Shown: positions 47,320 to 55,082, counted from the first letter of the stretch. The stretch: DNA of 64,000 bases from a virus (IMGVR_UViG_3300030012_002034:1-64000); one strand, 5' to 3'. Program-made: numbers and translations. The notes: a model not told the origin generated them from the letters alone.

Positions 47320-48900
47320 TTACACACAAGGTGGGAATTTTGTTAAAGGTGTACATGCAGCTGTATCACATGTAATTGTTTCCATTTGAACATCACAGTT
47401 TCCACAACCTCCTAACCAAGTATTCATAAAGGTTTGGAAGTCAGTGTGGTTTTCATCACATATAATTTCAACTAAATATTGATCATTATCAAATACTCCA
47501 GTTGGGTTATTATAACGTGGAACAGTATGTAAAATTTGGTAACGTACCCATGTATTTTTACTTCTAATTGATGCTCCTGTATCATCAGTAAGAATATCAT
47601 TTCCTTGAGTTATCTCACGGATTCTGATATCAGTTGCAAAGTGATTTTGACCATAAGATTCTGATAAAATCAAGTCTCTAACCACTGTTTCACCTAGACC
47701 CATTGGAGAAACTGGTGCACATACTTCACTAACACAAATACCAGTGAACTCACATGGATTACCTGTGTAATCTACTTCAGAAACAAAAATCTTAATAGGC
47801 TGATAATCATATCCATCTAAGTATTGGAATGAACAATCTCCAAATTTAGTACTTACGTAGCATCCTTCAATTGTTAATCCTGCACACTCACCTGTAGTGT
47901 GACCAGTAGAAACATAATCTTTCCAGTTACCACCAATTGTAAATCCAGTTGGAGCTACTAAACCTGATGTGTCAACATCATCAGCATACCATAATTTATT
48001 ATCCTCTCCAGTAACAACTATTTGAATAAAGTCTTTCATAATAGGACTTGTAGTAAGTTGTTTAGCCCACTCAATAAATACAAGTGTACTATCTACTGGC
48101 GTAGGATTTGTAGGATCTGGACAACAATCAGTAGACATTTCAACTGTTAAATATGCATTATGTGCAAGAAGATCTAATGCAGGCTCTCCTTTTAGATCTA
48201 CTCTTAAAGAGTAAGTTTCATCACAAAGGAATTCTTGACAACAATCTTTAGATCCTTGTGTCATTGCAGCTGTATAAGTACCATCTATTGAACCAGAAGA
48301 AGGTGTTCCTGCACCTAAGTCAGCTGCAGCAATAGACCAAGTAAGTGTAGTAGCAGGTAAACCATATCCTTGACCAGCAGCAGTAATAGTAACACTAGCA
48401 ACAACACCACCAGCAACTACAACAGTAGCTAAAGCACTATTAGCTCCTGTAGAACCTGTAACTTTAACATTAGTATATGTATTATTTGTTAAGCCGCCAC
48501 CACCATTATCAACAATTGTTAATGCTTGAGTAACTAGTAAACCAACTGTGTCAGGAGTATACCCAACAGCAACAACATGATTTTGTGCAGCACAGTCATC
48601 TATTCTGTAGAATTTGTGCACATATCTAGGGTTAATAAGTTTAGACTTATTAGTTTCTTTATATCCACCGTGGTGAGGTCCTACTTTATCTTTATCATAA
48701 AGTGATCCTGAAACTAATGTTAAGGGACAACAATCAGTTGGTGCTGACCCTATGTCAACAAGATTCCAATTCTTGTCAACAAAACCAAATTCACCTTTAT
48801 CTAAGGTGTTTCCAGTTGTGCCTAAAAGGCCTTTTGCTTTTTCTACAAAGTCCTTGCTACCTAGCATGGTCTTCTTAAAAGCGTGATTAAAATAACTCAT
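47320..48900 (-). CDS. Abundant-type virion structural protein, 526 aa
   Basis: The start SYFNHAFKKTMLGSKDF is a pattern I recall from structural proteins of crAss-like and aquatic phages. Residues about 132-182 are a low-complexity beta insert (LTNNTYTNVKVTGSTG, then VVASVTITAAGQGYG) of a kind common in phage surface proteins. It looks inserted in an otherwise Cys-rich protein (DCCPLTL, DCCQEFLCDE, DCCPDPTNP, GGCGNCD). The C-terminus ends CDTAACTPLTKFPPC. The gene has its own strong Shine-Dalgarno-like site and its own terminator, so it can be expressed as a single-gene unit at high level, as for a major virion component. Possible roles are head auxiliary protein or tail-surface protein; sequence alone does not decide. 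Confidence 0.6.
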   Translation of the reverse strand: MSYFNHAFKKTMLGSKDFVEKAKGLLGTTGNTLDKGEFGFVDKNWNLVDIGSAPTDCCPLTLVSGSLYDKDKVGPHHGGYKETNKSKLINPRYVHKFYRIDDCAAQNHVVAVGYTPDTVGLLVTQALTIVDNGGGGLTNNTYTNVKVTGSTGANSALATVVVAGGVVASVTITAAGQGYGLPATTLTWSIAAADLGAGTPSSGSIDGTYTAAMTQGSKDCCQEFLCDETYSLRVDLKGEPALDLLAHNAYLTVEMSTDCCPDPTNPTPVDSTLVFIEWAKQLTTSPIMKDFIQIVVTGEDNKLWYADDVDTSGLVAPTGFTIGGNWKDYVSTGHTTGECAGLTIEGCYVSTKFGDCSFQYLDGYDYQPIKIFVSEVDYTGNPCEFTGICVSEVCAPVSPMGLGETVVRDLILSESYGQNHFATDIRIREITQGNDILTDDTGASIRSKNTWVRYQILHTVPRYNNPTGVFDNDQYLVEIICDENHTDFQTFMNTWLGGCGNCDVQMETITCDTAACTPLTKFPPCV

Positions 48901-48911
48901 TTTTTAAATTG

Positions 48912-48917
48912 CCTCCT
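48912..48917 (-). promoter_or_regulatory. Unusual strong Shine-Dalgarno (AGGAGG) for the 526-aa gene
   Basis: AGGAGG lies 11 bases upstream of the ATG at 48900. Other starts in this window have A- or T-rich leaders with no such site, so this one stands out. A CCTC at 48928-48931 could pair with GAGG and form a short hairpin that covers the site. Upstream, 48940-48997 is very AT-rich (TTATATTATAGTATC on the minus strand) and may hold the promoter. Confidence 0.45.
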
Positions 48918-48997
48918 ATTTTATTCAGAGGACTTTTTTTGTTTATAAATAAATAGATACTATAATATAATAAAATTTAGTATAATATCAAAATAGT

Positions 48998-49696
48998 TTA
49001 ATTATTTCTTTCAGCTGTATCTGTACCTCTTGAGAACTGACTCATAGATTCAATATCTCCAGCTAATACACTAACTGTTTCATCAATAATTAATTCAACT
49101 ATATCATCTTTAAATTCAGATATAACATCTGTAGTAGATTGTACCTGAGTATAAGGATTAGAGCATCCTTTAATTTGAATTTTACGTGGTTGTCTATAAT
49201 AGACAAACTCACTTTTATCAATTTCAAAATCTTGATTAGTAAAAATATTTAGTTTATTTCCTTGTAGAGTAGCAAATGTTTCTGACCATTCAAAGCTTGG
49301 TTGTTTTGATTTATCTCTTAAAAGTAAATTAAGGTTAGCTTCTTCAACTAAGTATACTACCATTCTTCTATTCTCACAACAATCCTTTTTTGCAAAAGCA
49401 TCTACTCTTTTCCATTGTAAATAATCTATAGGAACAGCGGCAGAAAAATGATCAACTTTATCAGTTAATATTAAATTATCAGTTACCAATAAAGCTTGAA
49501 GATCATCTATTCTTCTAGTAGATTGTTCATCACCTTCTTTCATTAAGTTCATACCATGAAGTTGCCTACGGGCCCATTCTACTTGTGCTTTATTAAAAGC
49601 CTCAACAATCATCCAGCATTCTATGTTATCATAGTCATTACTGTCTAATTTATTTAGACGCTGTTTTACTTTAATTGTTATAGTACTATTTAACAT
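48998..49696 (-). CDS. Head-tail connector / ring protein, 232 aa
   Basis: The N-terminal helices (TITIKVKQRLNKLDSNDYD, ECWMIVEAFNKAQVEWARRQ) are followed by a beta domain with FSAAVPIDYLQWKRVDA and SEFVYYRQPRKIQIKG. A C-terminal helical part ends with VELIIDETVSVLAGDIESM. This helix / beta / helix plan and the VPIDYLQWKR segment resemble connector proteins found downstream of the capsid gene in crAss-like phages. It overlaps the last of six very basic genes by one base. It probably sits below the portal in the neck; the assignment is by pattern and position. Confidence 0.6.
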   Translation of the reverse strand: MLNSTITIKVKQRLNKLDSNDYDNIECWMIVEAFNKAQVEWARRQLHGMNLMKEGDEQSTRRIDDLQALLVTDNLILTDKVDHFSAAVPIDYLQWKRVDAFAKKDCCENRRMVVYLVEEANLNLLLRDKSKQPSFEWSETFATLQGNKLNIFTNQDFEIDKSEFVYYRQPRKIQIKGCSNPYTQVQSTTDVISEFKDDIVELIIDETVSVLAGDIESMSQFSRGTDTAERNN

Positions 49697-49905
49697 TACT
49701 TCTTTTTCTTTCTTAATTTACCTAATGTAATTGCAAATCTAGCACGTTGAGCAGTTTTACCTTTACCTTTAGCTTTTTCTCTAAGCCAAGACTTTTTTAT
49801 TTTCTTATTCTTTTTATCATATCCTCCTTCTCTTTTAGCTGTCGCAGTAAGAGAACCTGGTTTCTTAATTGCTTTTTTAATATTTAACTTTTTCTTTTGT
49901 GCCAT
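49696..49905 (-). CDS. Very basic small protein, 69 aa (KPGSLT / TAQRARFA type)
   Basis: The sequence is nearly a third Lys plus Arg and has KKPGSLTATAKREGGYD and GKTAQRARFAITLGKLRKKK, a small-protein pattern I have seen in many phages. I chose ATG at 49905 (MAQKKKLNIKK), five bases after the upstream stop. An in-frame GTG at 49923 would add six residues and overlap the upstream gene by 13 bases. It is the last of six consecutive basic genes. Likely DNA- or RNA-binding, possibly packaged; function unknown. Confidence 0.65.
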   Translation of the reverse strand: MAQKKKLNIKKAIKKPGSLTATAKREGGYDKKNKKIKKSWLREKAKGKGKTAQRARFAITLGKLRKKKK

Positions 49906-49910
49906 TTTTA

Positions 49911-50195
49911 TTAGCATTTCCACCTTCTTCTAGCCTGTCTTATTCTAGAATTAGGATTATTTCTTGTTTTAGCACTACTCCTTTTTAGCTGCCCTAAGCT
50001 TCTAGCACAATATGATTTACGTCTTTTAGCAGCTTTACTACCTTTCTTGACTTTACCCGTTACAGCTGTTTTTAACTTAGATCCGGGATTAGCACGTCTA
50101 TATGCTCTAACTCCCTTTTTAGTCATTCCTGCACCAGATTTAGTCTTACGGTAGTTACCACCTTTACCAATTGTTCTTCTTATTGCTTTAGCCAT
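49911..50195 (-). CDS. Very basic small protein, 94 aa (GAGMTKKG / KRRKSYCAR type)
   Basis: The sequence contains GAGMTKKGVRAYRRANPGSK, KGSKAAKRRKSYCARSLGQ and a terminal ARRRWKC. This combination (a GMTxKG segment, then KRRKSFCAR-like and a closing WxC) recurs in small proteins of many phages, I believe related to the DUF6321 type, though I could not check. Two cysteines, one near the middle and one at the C-terminus, are conserved in that pattern as I recall it and could bind metal together. The stop is five bases before the next gene and the start overlaps the previous stop by one base. Confidence 0.65.
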   Translation of the reverse strand: MAKAIRRTIGKGGNYRKTKSGAGMTKKGVRAYRRANPGSKLKTAVTGKVKKGSKAAKRRKSYCARSLGQLKRSSAKTRNNPNSRIRQARRRWKC

Positions 50196-50494
50196 TATTT
50201 CTTCTTTTTAGCATTATGTGCTTTTCTAATAGACTCTTTTCCTCTTTTAAATATAGCAGCTTGTTTAGGCTTTCCTCCATATTTAGATCTTTGTTCACCT
50301 ACAGTTAGTATTTGAATTTTTCTAGCATAAGGTTTTCTAATTCTTTTTACTTTAGCTACTGTAGCTCTTGCATCTGCTTCAGTTGCATATTTTATTTTAA
50401 CAGTATCTTTAGGATTTTCATCTGTATAAAGTCTCCTACTGCTACCTTTAGGTTTCTTACCTGTGCCAACTTTAGGATCTTTTTTCTTAGCCAT
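50195..50494 (-). CDS. Very basic small protein, 99 aa (GSSRRLYTDENPKDT type)
   Basis: After a Lys-rich start come GSSRRLYTDENPKDTVKIKY, EADARATVAKVKRI and KPYARKIQILTVGEQRSKYG, then a basic tail. The central part looks like a small folded domain (strand, helix, helix) rather than a disordered tail. The same sequence pattern occurs in small proteins of assorted phages and large DNA viruses as far as I remember. Start and stop each overlap a neighbour by one base, so translation is coupled with the rest of the basic cluster. Confidence 0.65.
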   Translation of the reverse strand: MAKKKDPKVGTGKKPKGSSRRLYTDENPKDTVKIKYATEADARATVAKVKRIRKPYARKIQILTVGEQRSKYGGKPKQAAIFKRGKESIRKAHNAKKKK

Positions 50495-50622
50495 TACTTC
50501 TTTTTCTTAGATGGCTTAGACATACTTTTAAGCATAGCATCAATTCTTGCTGCTTGACCTTTATGCATAGCAGATGCTTTCTTTAACTCTGCAGAAATCT
50601 TTTTTAGTTTTTTAGTATCCAT
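50494..50622 (-). CDS. Very small basic helical protein, 42 aa
   Basis: ATG at 50622, TAA at 50494-50496, where the stop overlaps the next start (TAATG). The predicted peptide is a single amphipathic helix (KKLKKISAELKKASAMHKGQ, then AARIDAMLKSMSK) with a Lys tail. It fits exactly between two accepted basic genes, with two bases on the upstream side. Its amino-acid composition matches theirs, which supports it as a real gene despite its size. Function unknown. Confidence 0.65.
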   Translation of the reverse strand: MDTKKLKKISAELKKASAMHKGQAARIDAMLKSMSKPSKKKK

Positions 50623-50624
50623 AA

Positions 50625-50867
50625 TTATCTTTTTTTCTTTTTGTGTAAACCATGTTTAGCATGTTGTTTACCTGCTCTAGTAGCAGCTCTTTTCTTTTTA
50701 TTTGCGGCAGCTAATTTCTTTCTACCTTTTTTAGTACTTTTTAATTTTGCAATAGTTTTAGAAGGAGCATAGACTTCACCAGTTTCAGAAGACTTCTTAC
50801 CAGAAGGAGTTCTCCATTTCTGTTTAGTCCATCTCTTTAAACTTTTTTGTTTCTTAGTTAGTCCCAT
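50625..50867 (-). CDS. Very basic small protein, 80 aa (WTKQKWRTPSGKKSSETGE type)
   Basis: The sequence holds SLKRWTKQKWRTPSGKKSSE, TGEVYAPSKTIAKLKS and KKRAATRAGKQHAKHG. This W-K-W-x-T-x-S-G-K pattern is known to me from small proteins of large algal viruses and aquatic bacteria and phages (I believe the DUF5872 type; not checked). The protein is strongly positive and probably binds nucleic acid. It lies in the middle of the basic cluster, overlapping the upstream stop by one base. Confidence 0.65.
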   Translation of the reverse strand: MGLTKKQKSLKRWTKQKWRTPSGKKSSETGEVYAPSKTIAKLKSTKKGRKKLAAANKKKRAATRAGKQHAKHGLHKKKKR

Positions 50868-51097
50868 TATCTATATCCTCCTCCTTTAGCTTTATATTGT
50901 TTAGCTAGCATCTGTGCTTTTCTAGCAGACCACTGACCAGGTCTCCCCCCTTTACTGCCCGCTTTAATACGTTCAAATAATCTTTTACGCATACCAGGTT
51001 TAGTATAATTACCAGAAGAATTAACCGTACTCTTCTTTTTTTTAGAAGTGCTCTTTCTCTTAGAAGAAGACCTTTTCAATGTTTTTTTCAATGCCAT
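50867..51097 (-). CDS. Very basic small protein, 76 aa (KPGMRKRL / GRPGQWSARKAQ type)
   Basis: A histone-tail-like N-terminus of Lys, Arg and Ser (LKRSSSKRKSTSKKKK) is followed by a recognisable small domain: NYTKPGMRKRLFERIKAGSK then GGRPGQWSARKAQMLAKQY and a terminal GGGYR. The same domain pattern is familiar from aquatic bacteria, phages and algal viruses. It is the first of the six basic genes, two bases after the stop of the 335-residue gene. Likely DNA-associated; exact role unknown. Confidence 0.65.
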   Translation of the reverse strand: MALKKTLKRSSSKRKSTSKKKKSTVNSSGNYTKPGMRKRLFERIKAGSKGGRPGQWSARKAQMLAKQYKAKGGGYR

Positions 51098-51099
51098 TT

Positions 51100-52107
51100 T
51101 TAACTATTCCAAAATTTTTCACATTTAGTATTTAAATCACTAAGAATATCCTCATGTAAAGGGTTCTTAAGATACTCAACAACATCACTAACATTTCTGC
51201 CTAGTGCAGCATTTGTATCATTGTGATAAATATAACCATCACTCTTATTAACAATATACTTAAAAAAAACGGAATCTTTAACAATTGCCTTAATTTTTAA
51301 TGTTTCCATATTCATTTTGCATGCATCTAAGAATGAAGTTGCTGCTCTTTCTTTATTACTTTCAATACCTTGACCACTAATATAAATATCCATATTATCA
51401 TAAATAACATCATTTGGAGTATCTTTCTTATATAGTGTACTATGAGTATCTACTACTTTAGCAATATAAAATAACTTACTACTATTCTTATCAAATAATT
51501 TTTGTAGTTCAGAGTATGCTTTGTTTCTTAGTTTCTTATACTCTGTTCTTATCATTGCAGTATCTTCTTCTTTATCTAGATAAAACTTAGGCGGTACTGC
51601 TTGTGATCTTGCATCATCATAACTTTTTGCAACTAAGGAAAATCCTCCTGCTTCTATTGCATGAAACTTAATTCTATCATAAGGGTCTTTTAAATCTAGG
51701 TATACGGGTTCATTACCGCATTTAATTTCAATCTTATTCCAGAATTCAGCGTTATTAGGTTTTAATAAAGTTACTTTATTCCAAAAGTCTTTATCTTCTA
51801 TATCAATAACATTTGATGCTAATTCTTTTTCTAGCTCTGCTACTGTAGTTCTTATTTGTTTTATCTTAGCTTTCTTTGCATCTCCTGTTAATAATTTAAC
51901 TGCAGGTGCAAATTCATTTAATCCGGTAACATATCTTATAATACCGTTTTTTTCAATACATGCTAGTTGTTCCATATGTTTGACACCATCAAACATTGTT
52001 ATTCCATAATCCTCTAATCCCATATTTGAGACAGTAGGGTCAAAGTAAGGTTTAATTCTTACTTGTGTTTTCTTATTTGTTTTTGTAATTACTTGTGTAA
52101 ATGACAT
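51100..52107 (-). CDS. Conserved protein following the major capsid gene, 335 aa
   Basis: A mixed alpha/beta protein without cysteine pairs or catalytic motifs that I recognise. Noticeable segments are TQVRIKPYFDPTVSNMGLED, a charged helix (AKIKQIRTTVAELEKELASN), VYLDLKDPYDRIKFHAIEAG and EDILSDLNTKCEKFWNS at the end. Position directly after the capsid gene, but beyond its terminator, and before the basic cluster suggests a head-assembly or virion role. I recall a protein of similar size at this place in crAss-like genomes with no assigned function. The start follows an A-rich leader. Confidence 0.5.
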   Translation of the reverse strand: MSFTQVITKTNKKTQVRIKPYFDPTVSNMGLEDYGITMFDGVKHMEQLACIEKNGIIRYVTGLNEFAPAVKLLTGDAKKAKIKQIRTTVAELEKELASNVIDIEDKDFWNKVTLLKPNNAEFWNKIEIKCGNEPVYLDLKDPYDRIKFHAIEAGGFSLVAKSYDDARSQAVPPKFYLDKEEDTAMIRTEYKKLRNKAYSELQKLFDKNSSKLFYIAKVVDTHSTLYKKDTPNDVIYDNMDIYISGQGIESNKERAATSFLDACKMNMETLKIKAIVKDSVFFKYIVNKSDGYIYHNDTNAALGRNVSDVVEYLKNPLHEDILSDLNTKCEKFWNS

Positions 52108-52122
52108 AATGTTGGTTTAAAA

Positions 52123-52161
52123 AATTAAAAAAAAGAAAATGGGGAGCAATGTCTACTCCCC
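52123..52161 (-). terminator. Intrinsic terminator after the major capsid gene
   Basis: Minus-strand arms GGGGAG and CTCCCC (52141-52161) with a 9-base loop are followed by ATTTTC and a run of eight T residues. It begins 16 bases after the capsid stop codon. This GC-rich stem contrasts with the AT-rich surroundings and should limit read-through from the capsid gene. Confidence 0.8.
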
Positions 52162-52176
52162 GTTTTCATATATATA

Positions 52177-53793
52177 TTAGAATGATCCGCCAGTGATTGG
52201 GTTACGCATCACAATCTTAAGCACTTTAGTTGGGTCTTTTACCCATACTGCAGGCATTGTTTGTGACATGTATACACGGTAACCGTTAAACTGTCCTGAT
52301 CCTTGGAAGCCTTGAGTTCTTCCTTGATAATCCATAGTTCCATTTTGATAGAACCATTTTAATTGATTATCCCAAGATAATTTCAACATAAAGATGTTGT
52401 CATTAGTATTATCCGTTACATCAAAGATAATGAAAGAATAAGATGATAATGGGAATCCATCAATAATTGGGTTCTCAATGTCATTAGTATGAACATTGTC
52501 AAACGCAGGATTAATTACAAACTTCACGTTTGCTAAGAAAGGAATTACATAAGAAGTATATGCAAATCCAAAGTTAAGGTCCATTCCTTTACCAGTAATT
52601 GCACCTATATCAGCAGCTTGAATAGTAAGACCTGAAGCTACAGCTTCTAATTTAATAGCCTCATTAACCATTCTCATACCACCCATACCTGTTTGTACAA
52701 TTAATTGACGTTGTGGATCTGGTCCAGTAAAGTCAACTTTACCATTGAAGAAATTAAAGATCTCTCCACGGAATAAATCAAGGTTGAAGTTATTCTTGTT
52801 GTATACTCTTTTGAAAGAGTTATCCAACTGTTTCCAAAGACCTACAGATAATCTTACATCATCTGGACCGTCTTGTCTAACTCTACCACCATGACCCCAC
52901 ATTAGGTAAGTCTCAATGTCAGTAGCTACTTTTGTTAAGTGAGCTGCTTCCATATTTGTTAAGAAGCTTCTTGATAAATCTCCGTTATCAAATGCTTTCT
53001 TAACTGCATCTTTACCCATGATTTTAACCATATCTTCCATAGAAGAAACAGAAGGATTAAGATTCTTGTCAAAAGATCTCCAGATCTCTGTAACAGGAAT
53101 AGTACCATCTGCATTCATTCCACCTTTGATCATAAGATCAGCTCTAGAAGAAATAGAATAGTGAACGTGAGCTTCAGCTCCTCCTACATAGTTGTAGAAT
53201 TCACGGAAACCAGTGTTAGTAATGATATCAGAAAATCTCTCTCCATACTCACCTCTTGCAGAACCTTTTCTAAAAAGTTTAGTTCCATTAGCAAGATACT
53301 TGTTGTCTAGAAATTTAGTACTATCATTATTAACTAACTGAACAGTGTAGATGAATCCATCACCAAGAGGTTGTATATCATCTGCTGTAATATAAAGTTC
53401 AGCACCGTTATACTTGTCATAAGTAATGATATCACCGTGACCAAATTCACGTTTGTTAATTTTAATCTTAAAGGTAGTACCATCAATACCTTTAGACGTA
53501 TTGGAAGCTTCAATATCCTCAATGATATAAGGAAGATCCTGATTAACAGGAGTCTGCCATTTATACTCACCACGGGCATTGTCAACCATGATTACATTTT
53601 TACCACCAAAACTAGAAAGTTGATAAAGAGGCATCTCTACTTTTTGAGCCATAGCCCATAGGTCCACTGGACCCATATCCATAGGTTCTGCATCTTGCAA
53701 CATGTTTCTAAGGTGATAGGAATCCAAATGTGACGAAGCCTGATAAGCTGTGTCTCTCATAAAGATCCCATTGTTTAAAACTGGAGTTGCCAT
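52177..53793 (-). CDS. Major capsid protein (crAss-like, HK97-type fold expected)
   Basis: This is a 538-residue protein in the canonical place after portal and scaffold-like genes, with its own terminator. It starts MATPVLNNGIFMRDTAYQAS, and includes GPVDLWAMAQKVEMPLYQL, HVHYSISSRADLMIKGG and IETYLMWGHGGRVRQDGPD. It ends AVWVKDPTKVLKIVMRNPI. This succession, especially the N-terminal MRDTAYQASSHLDSY part and the central LMWGHGG segment, is what I know of crAss-like major capsid proteins. The family forms the T=9 icosahedral shell in phi-crAss001. The long N-terminal arm may be a fold-specific extension. The ATG is preceded by AATAACAA, an A-rich leader with a duplicated element, fitting high expression without a Shine-Dalgarno site. 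Confidence 0.85.
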   Translation of the reverse strand: MATPVLNNGIFMRDTAYQASSHLDSYHLRNMLQDAEPMDMGPVDLWAMAQKVEMPLYQLSSFGGKNVIMVDNARGEYKWQTPVNQDLPYIIEDIEASNTSKGIDGTTFKIKINKREFGHGDIITYDKYNGAELYITADDIQPLGDGFIYTVQLVNNDSTKFLDNKYLANGTKLFRKGSARGEYGERFSDIITNTGFREFYNYVGGAEAHVHYSISSRADLMIKGGMNADGTIPVTEIWRSFDKNLNPSVSSMEDMVKIMGKDAVKKAFDNGDLSRSFLTNMEAAHLTKVATDIETYLMWGHGGRVRQDGPDDVRLSVGLWKQLDNSFKRVYNKNNFNLDLFRGEIFNFFNGKVDFTGPDPQRQLIVQTGMGGMRMVNEAIKLEAVASGLTIQAADIGAITGKGMDLNFGFAYTSYVIPFLANVKFVINPAFDNVHTNDIENPIIDGFPLSSYSFIIFDVTDNTNDNIFMLKLSWDNQLKWFYQNGTMDYQGRTQGFQGSGQFNGYRVYMSQTMPAVWVKDPTKVLKIVMRNPITGGSF

Positions 53794-53815
53794 TTGTTAT
53801 TATTTATTTGTTATT
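53792..53815. repeat. 10-bp direct repeat in the capsid gene leader
   Basis: On the minus strand AATAACAAAT occurs twice, at 53806-53815 and 53792-53801, with starts 14 bases apart. The second copy runs into the capsid ATG. The duplication fills nearly the whole gap between the scaffold-like stop and the capsid start. It could be an A-rich translation enhancer. Confidence 0.4.
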
Positions 53816-55082
53816 AAAATCGTTTAAAAAAATTATTTTTGTTTCTAGGAATACTCTTTTTCTTTGTAGTTCTAGAAGTTGTTTTCTTTTCCGGTGTTAC
53901 TGAGGATGTTATCTTTCTTGAAGACTCAGTCTTCAACATCCTTACAGTTTTTTCATTTGCCTTATTACTTCCTTGACTTTGAATCTTACTTCTGTATCCT
54001 TGAGGATCTGCAAGTAACCAAAGTGCTTCCGCAATAAGATCATGTCTTGGTTCTACATATTGGTATTTCTCTAACAAGTGTCCCAATAAATTTGTAGGTT
54101 TACCTGACATAGAAGGGTAACTAGGTTGAACTAAACCTGTGTATAAAAGTCCTTGTGTCTTTTTATCTAGTTTTACCTCTCCTAATTTACCTACAGATAA
54201 TGTATTATAAACATCATCCATATAAGCTCTTGCTGCATCTTCTTGTTGCTTTTTCATTTGCTCTTGTTGAGCTAACTGTCTAGCAACAATTTCTTCTTGC
54301 ATTCTATCTAACTTAGGTTTAAACTGATTAGCTTTCTTTTCTAGCTTTTCAATATCTCTCCATGTATCTATCTCTTCTTGAATTTCTTCAGGAGTTCCAA
54401 AGTTAGTAGCTGTTAAATACTGTCTTGCTATTTCAGCCTGGTGTTGCTCATTAGAAGGATCTAATTGAGTAACCTCTTCAACGTGTGCAAGAGTTCTAAA
54501 TAATCCCTTCATGTCAGTACCCCCATCTGCTACATATTTTGCAGCTATCTGAAGTTCTTGAGGAAGAGAGTTAAAAAATTCTTTAGGTGTATCCTGTCTA
54601 ATTTTTTCTTCTCTTTGTTGAAAGTTAGCTTCAAACAATTCTCTAAAATCTTTTGCTGTATAGTCCTCTATAGGTTTATCATCATCAAAAGGCATTAAAG
54701 AACCTTCTTCAATCATCTTATTAGCTAAGTCTGCAAGACCACTTTTATCCAGTCTACGTCTTCCTTTCCCTTCAGCATCTTCTTCCTGACTAATTAAATC
54801 ATCTAGTTCAGCAATTGCTTCTTCTGTCTGTTCTGCTATTACTTCATCTGAAACAGGTTTTTCTTCTGTTTCAGTTTCTGTTTTTGCAGGCTTGTCAATG
54901 AACTCAGTGTCAAACGGCTTTTCAGTCGCTAAGACATTTGTTGGTTTTTCAGTTTCTTCTTCTTTTGGTAGCATTACATTGCTTGCATCCGGGCTTGCAC
55001 CAAATATACTATCAATATCTACATCTACCTGACCTACCGTTGTAGTATCTTGTGTTTCCACATTAGTGTTTTCTTCACTCAT
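53814..55082 (-). CDS. Acidic scaffold-like head assembly protein, about 422 aa
   Basis: The gene lies between portal and major capsid genes, the standard place for a scaffold. The N-terminal 110 residues are very acidic and disordered (EEETEKPTNVLA, ETETEEKPVSDEV). The middle is helical with long charged coiled coil (EEIQEEIDTWRDIEKLEKKA, QLAQQEQMKKQQEDAARAY), and the C-terminus is basic (KKTTSRTTKKKSIPRN), as often seen where scaffolds contact capsid protein. I chose ATG at 55082 (MSEENTN). The frame can be extended to a TTG at 55121, but that extension contains a promoter-like motif. No protease motif was seen. Confidence 0.65.
   Translation of the reverse strand: MSEENTNVETQDTTTVGQVDVDIDSIFGASPDASNVMLPKEEETEKPTNVLATEKPFDTEFIDKPAKTETETEEKPVSDEVIAEQTEEAIAELDDLISQEEDAEGKGRRRLDKSGLADLANKMIEEGSLMPFDDDKPIEDYTAKDFRELFEANFQQREEKIRQDTPKEFFNSLPQELQIAAKYVADGGTDMKGLFRTLAHVEEVTQLDPSNEQHQAEIARQYLTATNFGTPEEIQEEIDTWRDIEKLEKKANQFKPKLDRMQEEIVARQLAQQEQMKKQQEDAARAYMDDVYNTLSVGKLGEVKLDKKTQGLLYTGLVQPSYPSMSGKPTNLLGHLLEKYQYVEPRHDLIAEALWLLADPQGYRSKIQSQGSNKANEKTVRMLKTESSRKITSSVTPEKKTTSRTTKKKSIPRNKNNFFKRF

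Noticed and set aside
48912-48940. Possible plus-strand terminator (CCTC...GAGG followed by seven T)
   Set aside because: The stem is only four pairs and no plus-strand gene exists nearby; the A-run on the minus strand is part of the leader of the 526-aa gene.
53334-53585. Minus-strand 83-aa frame within the capsid gene
   Set aside because: Out of frame with a well-supported capsid protein; no independent start signal.
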